DNA of 64,000 nucleotides from Procambarus clarkii (GCF_040958095.1 NC_091193.1:35435617-35499616); one strand, 5' to 3'; counted from the first letter of the stretch, positions 1-12,779 are shown. Numbers and translations are program-made. Notes: generated by a model from the sequence alone, not told the origin.

Positions 1-2401
1 GCAGGGCAACCATAATCGAGCTTAGACAGGACGAGAGAGGCATGTAAAGCAAGGAGAGTGCGTCTATCTGCCCCCTAAGAAGTATGGGACAATACCCGAA
101 GGAGGGTAAGGGCCTTAGAGCACTCAACACGGAGGTAAGAGATATGGGGAGACCAAGACAAATGAATGTCAAGGAATAACCCCAAAAGCTTCGCGGAATC
201 TTTGTACTCAAGGGGATGACCATAAAGTGACAAAGAGGGACGAAGAACGACCCGTTTCCGAGTAAAAGTCATGGCACAAGTCTTAGAAGTAGAGAACTTG
301 AATCCATGATCGGTGACCCAAGACAACATGGCATCAATTGCAAGTTGAAGTCGGCGCTGAAGGAGAGGCGAATCATCTCCCTGACAGCAAAGGGTAAGAT
401 CATCAACATAGATAGCGGAGAAGACACCTGAAGGAAGAGAGGAAAGAAGACCATTGAGGGCAACCAGAAAAAGAGAAGTGCTCAGAACACTACCCTAGGG
501 CACACCTTCATATTGCTGAAAAGAAGCAGAGAGAGCGGTACCAAGGCGCACCCGAAAGGAACGACGAGAGAGGAAGCTGCGGAGAAAGAGAGGGAGATGA
601 CCACGAAGGCCAAAAGAATGAAGTTGAGATAGAATATGATATCACCAAGTGGTGTCGTAAGCCTTTTCCAGGTCAAAAAGGACGGCAACAACGGAGGTCT
701 TCGCAGCACAAGCAGTACGAATATTGACCTCCAAGTTCACCAGGACATCTATCGTGCTGCGGCACTTGCGGAAACCAAATTGAGAAGGGGAGAGGAGGTG
801 ATGGTGTTCCAGGAACCACATCAGACGAACGTTAACCATACGTTCAAAGAGTTTGCAGACACAACTTGTGAGGGCAATAGGGCGAAAGTCCTTAGGGGAA
901 GTAATCAGAGACCCTGGTTTGCGAACAGGGAGGACAACGGTATCGAGCCAGTCCTCAGGGACTGACGACGACTCCCAGATCCGATTATACAGACTCAGTA
1001 AATACTGAGACGTGCATGGAGGGAGATGGCGAAGCATCTCATAATGAATACCATCGGAGCCCGCCGCTGTAGAACCGCAGAGAGCCAGGGCAGAACGAAG
1101 TTAAGAGAGAGAGAAGGGATCATTATAGGGAAGCCGAAGACGAGTGCAGAAATATATAGGACGAGACTCAAGGACAGGTTTACGAAGAAGGAAAGATTAG
1201 GGAAGATGAAGACCAGAGCTGATAGAAGAAAAGTGGGAACCCAGTTCGGAAGCGACCTGCAACGGGTCCGCCACGAGAGTACCATGGAGGTGAAGGACCG
1301 GTGAAACATCGGGAACAAACTTACCCGCTATCTTATGGATACGCTTCCAGATCTGAGGCAGAGGGGTTTCGGACGTAATTGTTGAGACATAAGATGCCCA
1401 ACATTCACGCTTAGCCATACGGATGGCCCTACGGGCCTCCGCACTCGCTTTCCAAAAGAAAAGAAAAGAATCGGCCGTCTGTCGACGGCGGTGCCTCTTC
1501 CAGCCTGCACGCTTACAGCGGACAGCCCGAGCACAATCCGCATCCAACCAGGGAACTCACTTCTACGGACCCCAAGAGGAAGAGCGAGTAATAGAGCGGA
1601 GGGCAGCGTTGAAGACAGTGTGATGAAAAAGGAGGAGAGCACGAGGGAGAGGCAGAAGGGAGAGGTCAGAGAGAGTACCACTGAGGGTAAATAGGTTCCA
1701 GTCCGCCTTAGCAAACTGCCACCTAGGGAAGGAGAGGGAAGGGCGAAAAGAGAAAAAGGAAACAAGGATGGGGTTCTTGATGACCTCCATGGTCACTGCC
1801 AAGGAGGTCATCAAGAACCTGCCACGTGAAATCTAAATAAAGAGAAGAAGAGCAGAGAGAAAGATCCAGACAGGAAAGGGTGCGAGTCCGACTGTCCAAG
1901 TGAGTAGGCTCACCAGAATTCAGAAGAGACAGGGAAGAAGAGAGGATAAACGGCTCAAGAAGGCGACCTCGGGTATTCGTCAGAACATCACCCCGAAGAG
2001 AATGATGACAATTGAAATCACCCAGCAGGAGCACAGGCTCCGGCAAGGAGTCCAGGAGGTGTTTCAAATCAGGAAGATAAAGCGGGACACTTGGGGGGAG
2101 ATAAATGGAACAAACTGTGTACCATTTCCCCACAAAGATACGAGCAGCAGAACAATGGAGAGGCGGAGGAAAAAGTAAGGGGACAAAGGGAAAATCAGCG
2201 CGAATCAAGAGAGCAGAAGAATTAGGAGCCCCAGCAATGGCTGGGGGGGGGGGGGAAGGAATAGCCACGAAAACGGCCAGGACAAGCACCAAGCATCGGC
2301 TTCTGGAGACAGACACAAAGGGGCAAAAACCGCGAAATTAGAAGTTGGAGTTCGAGGAAATTGGCGTAATAACCTCGAACGTTCCATTGAAGAATAGACA
2401 T
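1..2401 (-). pseudogene. LINE ORF2: endonuclease and reverse transcriptase, partial
   Basis: The start ATG at 2401 begins an AP-like endonuclease (motif QWNVRG at the N-terminus, then GDFNCH and a terminal SDH near 1815). A linker leads into the reverse transcriptase: the fingers motif FRPIALT lies near 900, motif A reads FDLEKAYDTTW near 650, and the catalytic YVDD box is at 399-410. The frame shifts at a G homopolymer (2246-2256) and again near 1815, where a 17-bp inverted repeat interrupts the endonuclease end. Within the reverse transcriptase one frame runs from about 1037 to 75 with two stops: a TGA directly after the DTTW residues, and a TAG in the VPQG motif. Both look like C-to-T changes. 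The C-terminus is beyond the window edge. Confidence 0.8.
1772..1819. repeat. Perfect 17-bp inverted repeat, 14-bp loop
   Basis: The arms at 1772-1788 and 1803-1819 are exact reverse complements, separated by 14 bp. The structure lies at the end of the LINE endonuclease domain, where the expected protein sequence is disrupted, so it looks like a local fold-back duplication rather than part of the ancestral element. Confidence 0.85.
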
Positions 2402-2469
2402 CGACGAGAAGAGAAAGGCCAACAACAGAGAACAAGGAAGGAACAAAGACGAATGAGCAACATAGCACG

Positions 2470-4414
2470 TTAAAGAATATCAGGGTCGGAATCAGGGTCA
2501 GCAAAGTCAGCGTTAGGGGGCATGGGTATACTGAGCAAGGAAGGAAGCGGGAGAACAGACCAGAGGTGGGAGGGCGGGGTCCGGAGGAGGAGGAAGAGGA
2601 GGAGACAACGGAGAGGAGCAGTCAAGGACAGCAGCAGGAAGAGGGGAGCGCACCTCAGCAAGGGCAGCAACCGAGAGGGAAGCAGGGGTCAAAGAAACCT
2701 CCATAGCAGGAACAGGGGGCACAACCACCGAAACGGGAGGGGAAGGAGCAATAGAGCCAGTAGCAGGAGCCGAGGAAGAAAGCGAAGCCTTCTTACCCGC
2801 CGGGGAGGAGGAAGGAGAGGACCCAGGCTTACGCTTCTAACGTAAAGAGACCGGTGACCCAGCACCTATGTACTGGGCAATGGATTCCAGCGACTCAACA
2901 GGAGAAGCTGAACGAGAGCACACACGACGGCCGTTAGAAGAGTGATGGACATCCGCCTGCACCGACAGGCAGCGGAGAGAGTCAATAGATGGAGGAGAAG
3001 GATGGGAAGGAGGATCGGAGGGAGACGAGGAAGAAGACGCAGGAGACATGACATACTAGGTTGGAAGAAGGGGAACCCCAGACAGAGGACCAGGAGGGGG
3101 ACCCTTCGCGACAGAACTCAAAGGAACAGGGGAGGGGGCAGTGGGCGTATCAGGGTCCAAGGCCCGGAAACGGTTGTGAGTCTGATGAAGGTGGGAAGGA
3201 CGAGGAGAGGAAGAGCGCAACACGCGAGCATAAGAGACGTTAGCATAAGGCGGGAGCCGACGAACCTGGCGCCTCGCCTTGGGAAAAGATAAACGCTCCT
3301 GGGGCTTCATGTTGAGGACGGCTGCCTCAAGTTTGTAATGGATACAGGCACGGGAGAAGGTAAGATGGGCCTCACCGCAGCTGAGGCAGCGAGCTTGGGG
3401 AGAAGTGCACTCCGACTTAGAGTGACCTTCATCCCCACACAAAGGACAGAGAGAGACAATTCCAGAGCAGCGGAGGGCACCATGCCCAAACCTCCAGCAC
3501 TTGTTACAAAGCCGAGGAGAAGGACTATACTCCTGGACAGAGCACCTGGCACCAGCAAGAATGACAGAGGATGGAAGGGTCCTACCATCAAAGGTGATCT
3601 TCACAACTCGAAGGGGTTGACGGCGACGACCACAAGGGGGACGAGTAAACGAGTCTACCTAGAGGACAGAATGGCCCTGGGCATCAAGGATATGTCGAAT
3701 ATCGTCGTGGCAGTCTCGCAGATCTCGAACACCGATCGCAACATGGGGCGGGAGGAGAATAGTGCCAACACTGGCATTCAACTGAACGTTCTTTGAGACC
3801 CGAACAGGGATCTCGCCAAGGCAGGATAAGGCAGCCAAGCGGGAAGCTGCTTCCTGAGAAGGAGCAGCAACGACGCTTGTACCGAGACGAGTGTGGTTGA
3901 AAGTTACAGACGCATCCACGGAATCAACGAGATGCCGATGGAAGGAGAAATCGTCAGGCGGCGCAGAATCAAGAGGGAGGAGATCAAAGTATTTGGCCCA
4001 CAAAGCAGGACCAAATAAGGCCTGATACGCATCAGTACAGGAAGGAAACGAGCGAGTGCGGCCGTGGCGCCGACGGCGTTGAGAACCCCCAGAGAGAGAG
4101 GGGTCAAAAGGCGCAGTAGTCACAACGAGAGACTTAGCCGCACCAGGGGACGAAGTGGTCACCACTGGGGGCGTGAGGCTCGACCCAACCACAGAGGAGG
4201 GAGGAGAGCTGGGGGAAGAATTCAGGACGGACAAAGGAGGAGCAAGGTCGGGGCCCAATGCAGTGGGGGCTACAGAGCCCGGTCTTCCAATACAGGTCGA
4301 CTCGGGGGCTTGGTCGCCCACCCCACGAGCCTGAGAGGGTACAACAGAAACATTCAACGACACATAGACGTAGAGAAAGAAATTCATCCACGAATGTGCC
4401 CCCATACTCACCAT
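2470..4414 (-). pseudogene. LINE ORF1 (gag-like, three CCHC zinc knuckles)
   Basis: This would encode the RNA-binding structural protein of the LINE. The N-terminal half is Ser/Pro rich and is followed by a folded region (about 4100-3600) typical of arthropod I/Jockey ORF1 proteins. Next come three consecutive cysteine/histidine knuckles (about 3510-3350), beginning with the residues CNKCWRFGHGALRC. The C-terminal third is Ser/Pro rich with a basic Lys/Arg patch near 2830. One reading frame can be followed nearly throughout, but it is broken by in-frame stops at 3659-3661, 3056-3058 and 2837-2839, and it shifts frame in a run of G near 2515. The ATG at 4412-4414 is the first in the open frame; the true start is uncertain. 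Confidence 0.75.
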
Positions 4415-5086
4415 GGAGCCACAATTAGAGGCAGGACACCCAACAGGAAGCTATTGCCGATCATGTCGGGGGGCCCCCTAGGGGTGCGTCGTGAGTATAC
4501 GACCCACAAACGCCACCTTAAAAACCGTCAGTCCGTCGAGATCGGGTTCAGCGACGAAAGGGGGATTGACAATAAAAGGTTCCCCTCGCTCGAGACGTCG
4601 GGTACTACAGTTCTACGGGTGCAAGAGTATGCCTCCTCAAGTACCCGGGCATCAAAATAGAAGAAGACCAAAGGAATCACCAAAACAAGCAAAAGGTCGG
4701 CAGGAAGAGACAAGCAGATAGGAGAAGAGGGGGGAGAAAAACGAAACAAAAGGAAAGGGAAAAGCGATTCGGCACAATTAGGGAAGACAGCAGCAGGAGT
4801 GCAAGGCCACCAAAGGACAGAGGACTGTCCCACAGAACATCACACTCCAGCAGCCGTCCACTAAGACCCCTCACTGCGCCAACGGGCCGGATGGGGAGGG
4901 GGGCTGCAGAACCCAAATGGAAGAAGAGTTCCACGGGAATTTCCAGTCCTTTTAAGGGTCTGAGTTTGGTGTGATCGATTAAGGTGTACCAGTTATGTCA
5001 AGCTGCCCGAACAGCTGGCTCTCTGGGTTCGAATCTACTGCAGGGAGGGTGTCAATGTGTGTTTACAAAAAAACTTGCGAGTTTAT

Positions 5087-5129
5087 GCAAGTAGCCCTGG
5101 TGGCCTTAAAGGCCACCAGGGCTACTTGC
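5087..5129. repeat. 43-bp near-perfect palindrome (21-bp arms, 1-nt centre)
   Basis: The arms 5087-5107 and 5109-5129 are exact reverse complements around one central base. The core GGTGGCCTTAAAGGCCACC recurs in a second palindrome at 5220-5248. Between the two lies a short repetitive stretch based on CTGTGTACTACT. Confidence 0.9.
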
Positions 5130-5219
5130 CCTGTGGCCTTGTGTACTTTGTGCCCTGTGTACTACTGTGTACTACTGGACACACTGAGTAGGCCCTGTGT
5201 ACTACTTGCCCTGTGTACG

Positions 5220-5248
5220 TTGGTGGTGGCCTTAAAGGCCACCACCAA
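5220..5248. repeat. 29-bp palindrome sharing the core of 5087-5129
   Basis: The 14-bp arms 5220-5233 and 5235-5248 surround a single central A. The core is the same as in the palindrome about 110 bp upstream. It directly abuts the broken end of an ORF1-like reading frame on the minus strand. Confidence 0.85.
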
Positions 5249-5249
5249 A

Positions 5250-5800
5250 AACCATGTTCGTGGCTGCCCTGCATGGAATGCCCACATATTGTAGAACATC
5301 AAGGTAACCGTGGAGAGAACAGGTGACTTGAGCCGTAGGGCGAGAGTCCGGGTTCCACACAAGACACCACGCCACCTGCCAGAAGAGACGGAGTTCATCC
5401 GGATGGAAACTATAGTCCCAAACTGGGTAAAGTACCGTCAAAGCAAGGCCTCTGTGAACTCGAACGGTACACAATGCAGTACCACATATGTCACCGAGCA
5501 GCATTGATCAGAGATAGCGATGGTACCACCGTCCCCAGGGAGAGTAAATGAGTGCCCATCATAACAGGCCACAAAGTCCTTATAAACAGCAGTGGAGTGA
5601 AACTTCACAAGTGCCCGATGGGTAGTTAACAGTTGGAGCCCATACACATCGGCAACACGAACATGTAGCATATCCAACGGGACAATCTTAAGGGCAAGGT
5701 AAGACACGCGTACAGAAAATTCCAGACCCACGGTCTCAGAGCGGCGAACAAGGGGGAGGGAGGTCACCATGGCGCTGACGCAACAAGAACACCCTTCCAC
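5250..5800 (-). pseudogene. Retroelement ORF1-like fragment, cut before its zinc knuckle
   Basis: One minus-strand frame can be read from 5800 to about 5250 with a single TGA near 5438, probably from CGA. The residues GLQLLTTHRALVKF, then GGTIAISDQ, then RYFTQFGTIVSIRMNS and a terminal AGQPRT resemble the RNA-binding domain of arthropod non-LTR ORF1 proteins, in which the next residues normally open a CCHC knuckle. Here the sequence turns into the palindromic repeat instead, so the copy is truncated. It is in a different family from the LINE at 1-4935. Family recognition is from memory of motif style. Confidence 0.5.
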
Positions 5801-8800
5801 AGGGAACGTTTAGCAAAGACTGGGGAGTGCTTGGCGAGCACATTTACGCCCCCCTGGCGGCCAGGCCGCCAATCTCCTCAATGGATTTTTTGTAGATCAC
5901 ATTCACTGTGCCATCATGCCAGTGAATGGCCGTAAAGTTCAGCTGGCCGAAGCATAATGAACTTCTCTCAGTTTTTGCTGGCCGATTACATCAGCTTAAG
6001 TGACTGAAAATTCATCAACCAACCTGTTATAATTACTGTTAGTTTCATTTGTTATTTTATGTTTGCCATGTATATTTCGTGTTCGAAACAGCAGAAAAAT
6101 GCAGGTAAAATATATAAAATTAAATAAATTTTCAGGATTGGGCAATGTTACTCCAGTTTTGGGGTTCTTATGACATTGGTCATTTTCTCGAGCAGTAGAG
6201 CATTAATTGCTGACCTTATCACTTCACCTATTACCTTTATATTTTCCTTTAGTTATTGTTTCCTCAGAATATGTTTTAAAATATTCCATTGTTTTCAGTC
6301 ACTTCTTACCTTCCTCAGCAGCGACATTGTTCGAGGGAGGAGGTGTGGGGCACTGGGGGTTGTTTTGACTTATTGCTAACAGCTTTGTTCACGAGGGTTA
6401 CATGGAAGGTTGGACCCTCCCACCATACAACTATTTGTATAATTCATTGATTCGTGTAATGCATAACTTGATCTTGTATTAATATTAGACAGCTTATCAT
6501 TCTCCTGGTAATATATAATGTTGGGGTCTAAGCTCGCGAGCTTTCTTACACGGAAGTGTGCTTCTTACTACCACAAAGTCTTCATGATGTTGGTTTCCTC
6601 AGTTGTTGCACTGTCTCTACGCTACTCGATGTTTAAAGGTAGTACACTCATTTCTCTGGTAGTTCTGGATGTACCGTTCGTATCATGCTAACTACTGTAA
6701 ACGTTGTCAGTCTCACTCTGCCCGTTAGACACTGAATGTGCATGTTGTAGAGTGTCCATTTTGACTGGCAAGACATTCCAGATTTCAATTATTTGTTACA
6801 GTTTAACAGGTAGTAAAGATGTGTAGTGAGGTGGCAATTATCACCTTACAGAATGGAAGTGCATTTACCACTGAGACCATCACCCACAGTACCTGATACT
6901 CATATGTTTTACCAAGTGACAGTCATCTACACGACACCGCTCACCATTCCTGTCCTTCTGTACTACAGAGATTGATGGCATTCTCTACTTTTCATTTACA
7001 TTAGAATTGAGCAAAATTTGACGGCAGGTCCAAAAGAAAATTTAGCATCGTTTCTGGCACAGAAAATAAGAATTTTCTAGATATTATTCTGTGGAAGCCA
7101 ATAAGAGAACAAAAACACAAACTGATCTATGTCAAAGGTACCAGCTTCACCTGGTATTTTATCAATGAACAAATGATTAATAACACACTGGGAAAACATG
7201 ATTTCTAATCATCCTGAAAATTAGGAGGAGCGCTACTGTAAATGGAAGAAAGAAGTTCTGATAGTAAGGTGCAGAACTTTGGTCTAGTTCCCATGAGTGA
7301 ATCGTGTGTGGCCAATATGTAACCTGTGGCAGAGTTATCACCTTGCATTACAGTGCTAGAGGGGGAGGCCAGAGGTCGCAGTTAATGGTATTTTTTTTCC
7401 AATACACGACAGTCTGTCTCTCTAGTGGTTGCGGAATGCATTTTGAATGACTCAGTAGAACTCTAAGAAATGAATAGCATTTTTGGAGATAGGACCTATA
7501 TGAACAGATTCTTTAGTAGCGGCATCTGTGAGTTAATTATAAGCAATACCAATATGGCTTGGGGACCCAGCACAATTCTACAATAATATACCTACCACAG
7601 AGGGGGAATAGCTTGTATAGGATTTGTTCAAAACATGATGGAAAGGGTTAACCCCCACACTGCACAGAGCAGGTTTAAGCACTAGATCAAAGGTGCGCAG
7701 AGTGCCTTAGGGCGCTCGTAGGTATAGCGTAGAATTAAAAAGTTCCACGTGGTTACTCGGGTATGAAATGGATGCCTGAGGCCTCCTGGTGGTGGGGAGC
7801 CCCAGGTTTAAGGTAGCAACCATGTCTGATGTATCATCTACTAGCTCCCGGTCTACGGTCAGCCGCTGTGTTGCAAAATGACTTTTAGGGGACAAAATAG
7901 AAGACATGTTGTTTGATGAACGACCGATTACTGATGATTTAGATTACAGCTCAGAGAAGTACTGTCATCATTTTCACCCCATTCATTCCTTCCTTAAGTA
8001 GTTAGGGTTAATCCCGTGGGTCTTCGCCCCCTTGTACTTGGGAGCCACTGCCCACCCTAGGGGCCCCCAGTCTACCAAGGGCTGGCCTTGAATTGCATCC
8101 CTGGCGAGTGGGGAAATCCAACCTCACCTCTGTTGCTCTCGGTCGGACTTGCCCACTGTGACACTGGAAGAATACACAGGTAAATCCTTAAATCTTTAAG
8201 TCAAGGTCGACAGCTGGGTGTTCATACTCGTGTCCCAGCAACTCTCCTCAGTGGTCTTATTTGTTATCACAAACCAAGGATTCAATGTCAGATGCAATGC
8301 AGTGCCACATAAATGGTCTACTCAAATAGCCCTAGAGACGAAGGCTCACTCAAACCCAGTATAAAAATTGATGATAAGTTTACCGAATAAAACTACACTG
8401 GATCCGCATAAAGAAGTGGAACTGTCAGATGGCGGCAGCACTCCTCACGCGCCTCTGGCAACACAGTCAGCTGGACGATTCAAAACTTCGATCCTGACCT
8501 CTTGAATCCAGCCCCTTCCTCTAGCTGCCCAAAATGTCACAGCACCCACACACATACATTAATATATATTACCTCATGTATATATGAATAACCTGGCACC
8601 TAGCCTAACGCTACCACCCTGGCAGTAATAATAAAGACAATGCTCACGACATGAATGATATCCTAGCTCACCTAGACCAAGGGGTAATGGAAGGGAATTT
8701 TTGTACCATAACTCTTTCTACTACATAGTCGACATATCCTCTGGCGAGGATAGCTTAGGTCTACGGTCCTAGCGTTTGGTCCTCCGTTGATTAGGGTCCT

Positions 8801-9591
8801 TTACACACAAAGTCATCAGCCGACTTGTAGATGCGCGTCCTAGCCGTACTCACTATGCAGGCAGGTCCTCCTCCTCCTCCTCCTGAGGTACTGGAGACAG
8901 GTCCCTGTGCACGCCGTCTTCTTCCTTCCACACTAGCACTGTAGACAAACTTACAGTTTGGTTCAATGTCTCCTTCTCAGTCTTCCAGTGGACTTGACCA
9001 CGGGCACAGCAGCTCGCCTAATGCGTTTGAACGTGGCCCGTGGGGTTGAGGGGGTGTCCTCCCGACGTTCACCTCTGCCGCAGACTATCAGTAAAAGTGC
9101 TCTTGGCGCTCTAACACCAGCCAAGCTCTGCTTCCATGTACTTCACAGGAATCAGATAATCTCCCATGACGTCTGCGGTACTAATGCGGCTGCTTGAGTC
9201 CACTGGATGGGGCTTCCTAGCCTCCAAATTGGGACCTCACTCCAGCGTTTCTGCTCTCGATGACGGGCTGTGACACACTATGCCCGTAGCGCCGGACCGC
9301 TCAGAGCCCTCCACCTTGTGATGTCACGCATCCCGAGTGCTCCTCGTCATTGGTCTATATTGTCACGTGACCCAACCTGGCGTCAGAATCAACTAGCGGC
9401 AGGCGTCACGCTCCTTTGGCGGGAAGTGGAAAGCCTCGACGCCATTTTGTAACACCAAAAGGGCGTAAGCTACTAGTGAAACCAAACTAAATCGGCTAAT
9501 TCATTGCCAACACGATAACTTTCTATACCTTTATATATATCAAAATGTTCTCTGAGCATCAGAGAACGTGCAAATCGTAGAGATATGACTC
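5801..9591. other. Non-genic stretch, nothing recognised
   Basis: The short open frames here (for example 6170-6379, 7707-7907, 8958-9197) have no domain, motif or splice support. A CCTCCT run is at about 8868-8885. The sequence between 8000 and 9450 is more GC-rich than its surroundings, but I cannot name anything in it. Confidence 0.5.
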
Positions 9592-10035
9592 TTGATACCG
9601 GGACAGGAAAGACATAGGGGTGGGACACCATCACAATACCTAATACAGGGGTCTGACACGAGTGATGGGGAGTATGCGGTGGATGATGTCGAGAGTGTGT
9701 ACAGTACACGCACCTCGACCGGCCTCCCAAGCTGCCCTGGGTCAACACCACTAGAGTTACCATCACCATCTGTCACCGGACGTAAGTCTACTGGGTGATA
9801 CTACATGTTATGAGTAATTTTCTGGATTCAATGCCATAGACTCAGATACAAGCAGTGATGATGAACTGAATACAAGGGGGATATGGTGTTACTATGCGGA
9901 GTTTTGCTGCCCCAGCACAAGCACTGCCCCTGCCCAAGGCAGCGCCAGCATCTCACGCGGCCTGACGACAATGTGTCCTCGTCATCAGGTGTTTGCGGTA
10001 GGCCTGTACTATGCAAAACAGTCTAATCTCCTGGC

Positions 10036-11703
10036 ATGCCCACGCGCAGCTCTAGCACAAGACGTAGTAGCCGTGGTGTTGGCACCCGTGCTGGTGGTGA
10101 TCGTGCTGCTGTTGACCGTGGTGTTGGCACCAAAACCAAAAAGACGAGTGTAATTGTTTGGCAGGATTGTGAGAATTTTGTCACACAAATTCCAGCATTT
10201 GATTATACAGATGTTGGTGTGATACCCTTATTCCCCTATACTAATGAGGATATGCCTGAAATTGATTATTTAATGGCATATTTCGATCAACCATTCATGG
10301 ACCATCTCGTTGCAGAGACAAACCAATACGCTCTGGAATTCATTGACTCTGGAATTTTACCTGCCTCTGGATTGACACGTTGGAAAGACACGACTATTGA
10401 GGAAATGTATGTGATTTTAGCGTTGACCATGATGATGAGACATGCTGATAAACACATGATCCAGGATTTTTGGAATAAAGACAGCCTTATTCCTACCTCC
10501 TTATTCTACAGGGACATGTCTCGTGATAGGTTCCTGTTGCTTCTCAGGTGCCTCAACTTTGAGAACAATGCTAAGGAAGACAGACACGACGGACTGTGGA
10601 AAGTGCGGAAGATATTTAGTGAATTGAGAGGAAAGTTTCGTGACTATTTTGTACCAGTACAGAGTGTCTTGACTGATGAATCGCTAATCCTCTTCAAGGG
10701 ACAACTCACGTTCACGCAGTACATTCCATCAAAGCGGCACCAGATGAACAAATCCACAAGGGCAGTGACGAGGATTCGAACCTACGTCCGAGAGCATCCC
10801 AGACGCTACCTTAATCGACTGAGCTACGACATGGTAGTTGTGTACAGCAACTTACATGTCGAAATGGACAAGATCCACACGGCTTCTCAAGCAGCGTCGT
10901 GAAAACACTCATGGAACCGTTTCTGAACAAGGGGCATATCCTCTTCACAGACAACTATTATACCAGCGCCTTGCTAACCAGAGTCCTCCTTGTCCACAAC
11001 ACCGGCGAATGTGGCACTGTCAAGGCCCACAGGAGGGAAATGCTAGTGTTTGGCATTGGTATTGCAGTGGCTGATTGCCAACTGAGAAAGTGTGATAAAA
11101 TATTTTCAGTGTGCTGGAGGGACAGACGCGTGGTGAATATGTTGACAACTATTCACAACGGTGTCATGTTGGACAATTATTCACTTTGCAACCTTGTTGC
11201 AAAGTGAACTTTGCAACAAAGTTGCTAATGTATAAACCTGATTGTGTCATTGATTACAATGTAAATATGCGGTTTGTAGATAAATGTGAAATGATGGTTG
11301 GTGCCGTCAAGTGCATGAGAAAATCTGTGAAGTGGATAAAGAAATTGTTTTCCACCTCGTTGACGTTGCAGTGCTGAACTGTTTCAACACGTATCTCGTG
11401 AAATATGGCAGGAGACAACCTATCCGTACATTCAGTGTTGCTCTAGTGTCACAACTAATGGTGAGGTATGGGTGGAGGGCAATGTTGTGCCGCATGGGGG
11501 TGCCAGCAACAAGGCCTCACTCAGTTCCAGACAGACTCAGGGGTAAAGAATACCTTGCTGTACACAAGCTTGGTTATATGACAAGCAAAGGAACACGAGA
11601 AAAGGGTAAACATCCCTGCGTTGTTTGCAAGAACACGCAATGTAGGGAACAGAAGCGAAGATCCATCTGCACTTGGAGCGTTGAGTGCAAGGTCGCCTTG
11701 TGA
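10036..11703 (+). pseudogene. piggyBac-family (PGBD) transposase, broken
   Basis: This is a DDE_Tnp_1_7 transposase, the enzyme that excises and reinserts piggyBac elements at TTAA. The N-terminal dimerisation and core region runs from about 10190. The three catalytic aspartates can be placed: in LTDES at 10675-10677, in FTDNYYTS at 10951-10953, and in WRDRRVV at 11121-11123. The later block with CVIDYNVNMRFVDKCEMM (about 11240-11300) and the Cys-rich tail beginning CVVCKNTQCREQKRR (about 11620) are also present. The gene is dead: a SINE has replaced roughly 30 codons after YIPSKRH, the frame changes near 10880, 11210 and 11330, and the tail is cut. N-terminal sequence may extend up to about 9840 in other frames. 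Flanking terminal repeats were not located. Confidence 0.85.
10740..10832 (-). mobile_element. tRNA-derived SINE inserted in the piggyBac transposase
   Basis: Read on the minus strand this begins like a tRNA, with an A box (TAGCTCAGTCGATTAAGG) and a B box (GGTTCGAATCC) about 30 bp later, followed by the tail GGATTTGTTC. That layout is the internal RNA polymerase III promoter of a tRNA-derived SINE, and it matches a repeat I recognise from decapods. It separates piggyBac protein blocks that are contiguous in intact family members. It is not a functional tRNA gene: there is no proper acceptor stem and 3' end. Confidence 0.7.
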
Positions 11704-12779
11704 TCTGTTGACTGCTTCAGTGATTATCACACACTTACGCAATTCTAAGTGTGTTGACAGAAATTGAAATAAGTTTATTGAGGTAAAATACACACAAAGG
11801 GATGAGGTAGCTCAAGCTATTCTCACCCCGTTTGTGTTGACAGTGATGTATATAGTCTGTGATAGTGTACAGTGTGTTAAACAAGTTGCAAATGTAAATA
11901 ATTGAACATATAATATAGAAAATATGAACAATATTTGTGGACACATTTGTGATACATGTAACACATTTTCTTTGAACAGAACGGATGTTCTATTTCCTGA
12001 ATATTGTAAACCTGTTCAATATATATAGAATTAGCCAGAAAAAAAGAAATGCATTTGTAAATGTACAGAAAAAATGATCATAAAATTATTTGCGGCAACT
12101 CGCGCTTGTTGAATCTGGTGCACGACTGCCTGCGGGAGGCTACGGAACGGACAACCACTAAGCTGTGACGGCACCCAACATTTTCTGGACACCGCCGCGG
12201 CTAAAGAAAGTACATTTGTGCAATATTTTCAACATATATGTGATCAGGGGAGGGTATTTAACAATTTTCGAAGAAAAAATAATTTTGTCAAAGAATTTCT
12301 TTTCTGCGCACAGCGGGAATATCATATTTTAAGACAGCGCAGCACGGTGGTTAAAGAACTCCAGAGCCACATAGGACCTGCGAGAATCAGCTTAAAAACA
12401 AATGAACCTTTCTTCATAAATAGGAACTGGCATGTATACGAGAACACATTTTGTGTAAAATTAGCGAAATTGCATGAAGTTCAGCAGTAACATGAAATCG
12501 CTTACAGAGGATGGCGGCACTAAAAAGTTTGATAAGGAAAAATAACTGAGCAGCCAGAGTTTTCAGCAGACTTTGACTCTTCCGTAAAATGAACAGTAGC
12601 AAGTGAATGGCAGATAAACTGTTAGAAGAAAGATTATTTCATAATTGTAGAAAGACTCTCATGAGATATGCCTATACCGATCACGGATCTTAAAACGACG
12701 CAACACCGGTTGCCTGAGTAGTTTAGGGATGCTGATTCCATGCCGTTGTGCACCTTTAATATTTTCTTCTAAGAGAATG
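11704..12779. other. AT-rich non-genic stretch
   Basis: AT-rich sequence follows the piggyBac fragment. The section at about 11765-11840 (GTTTATTGAGGTAAAATACAC and onward) looks like a dispersed crustacean repeat. No coding evidence was found. Confidence 0.4.

Larger units (their letters stand above)
1..4935 (-). mobile_element. I/Jockey-like non-LTR retrotransposon, decayed, 3' end beyond window
   Basis: A non-LTR retrotransposon lies on the minus strand, with a gag-like ORF1 (about 4414 to 2470) followed by ORF2 (endonuclease plus reverse transcriptase, from 2401 to the window edge). About 500 bp upstream of ORF1 (4415-4935) is probably its 5' untranslated region; its exact 5' end is not defined. 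Order and domains fit the I/Jockey group of LINEs, which copy by target-primed reverse transcription. Several nonsense codons and frameshifts show that the copy is dead. Its 3' part, including any RNase H, lies outside the window. Clade assignment is by motif style only. Confidence 0.8.

Noticed and set aside
4990-5060. B-box-like GGTTCGAATC suggesting a tRNA gene or SINE
   Set aside because: No matching A box at the right distance and no cloverleaf by eye; at most a SINE scrap.
10740-10832. A possible functional tRNA gene on the minus strand
   Set aside because: A and B boxes exist but the acceptor stem does not close; better explained as a SINE.
12218-12490. 90-codon plus-strand frame
   Set aside because: No homology, no promoter or splice support, in AT-rich sequence where such a length occurs by chance.
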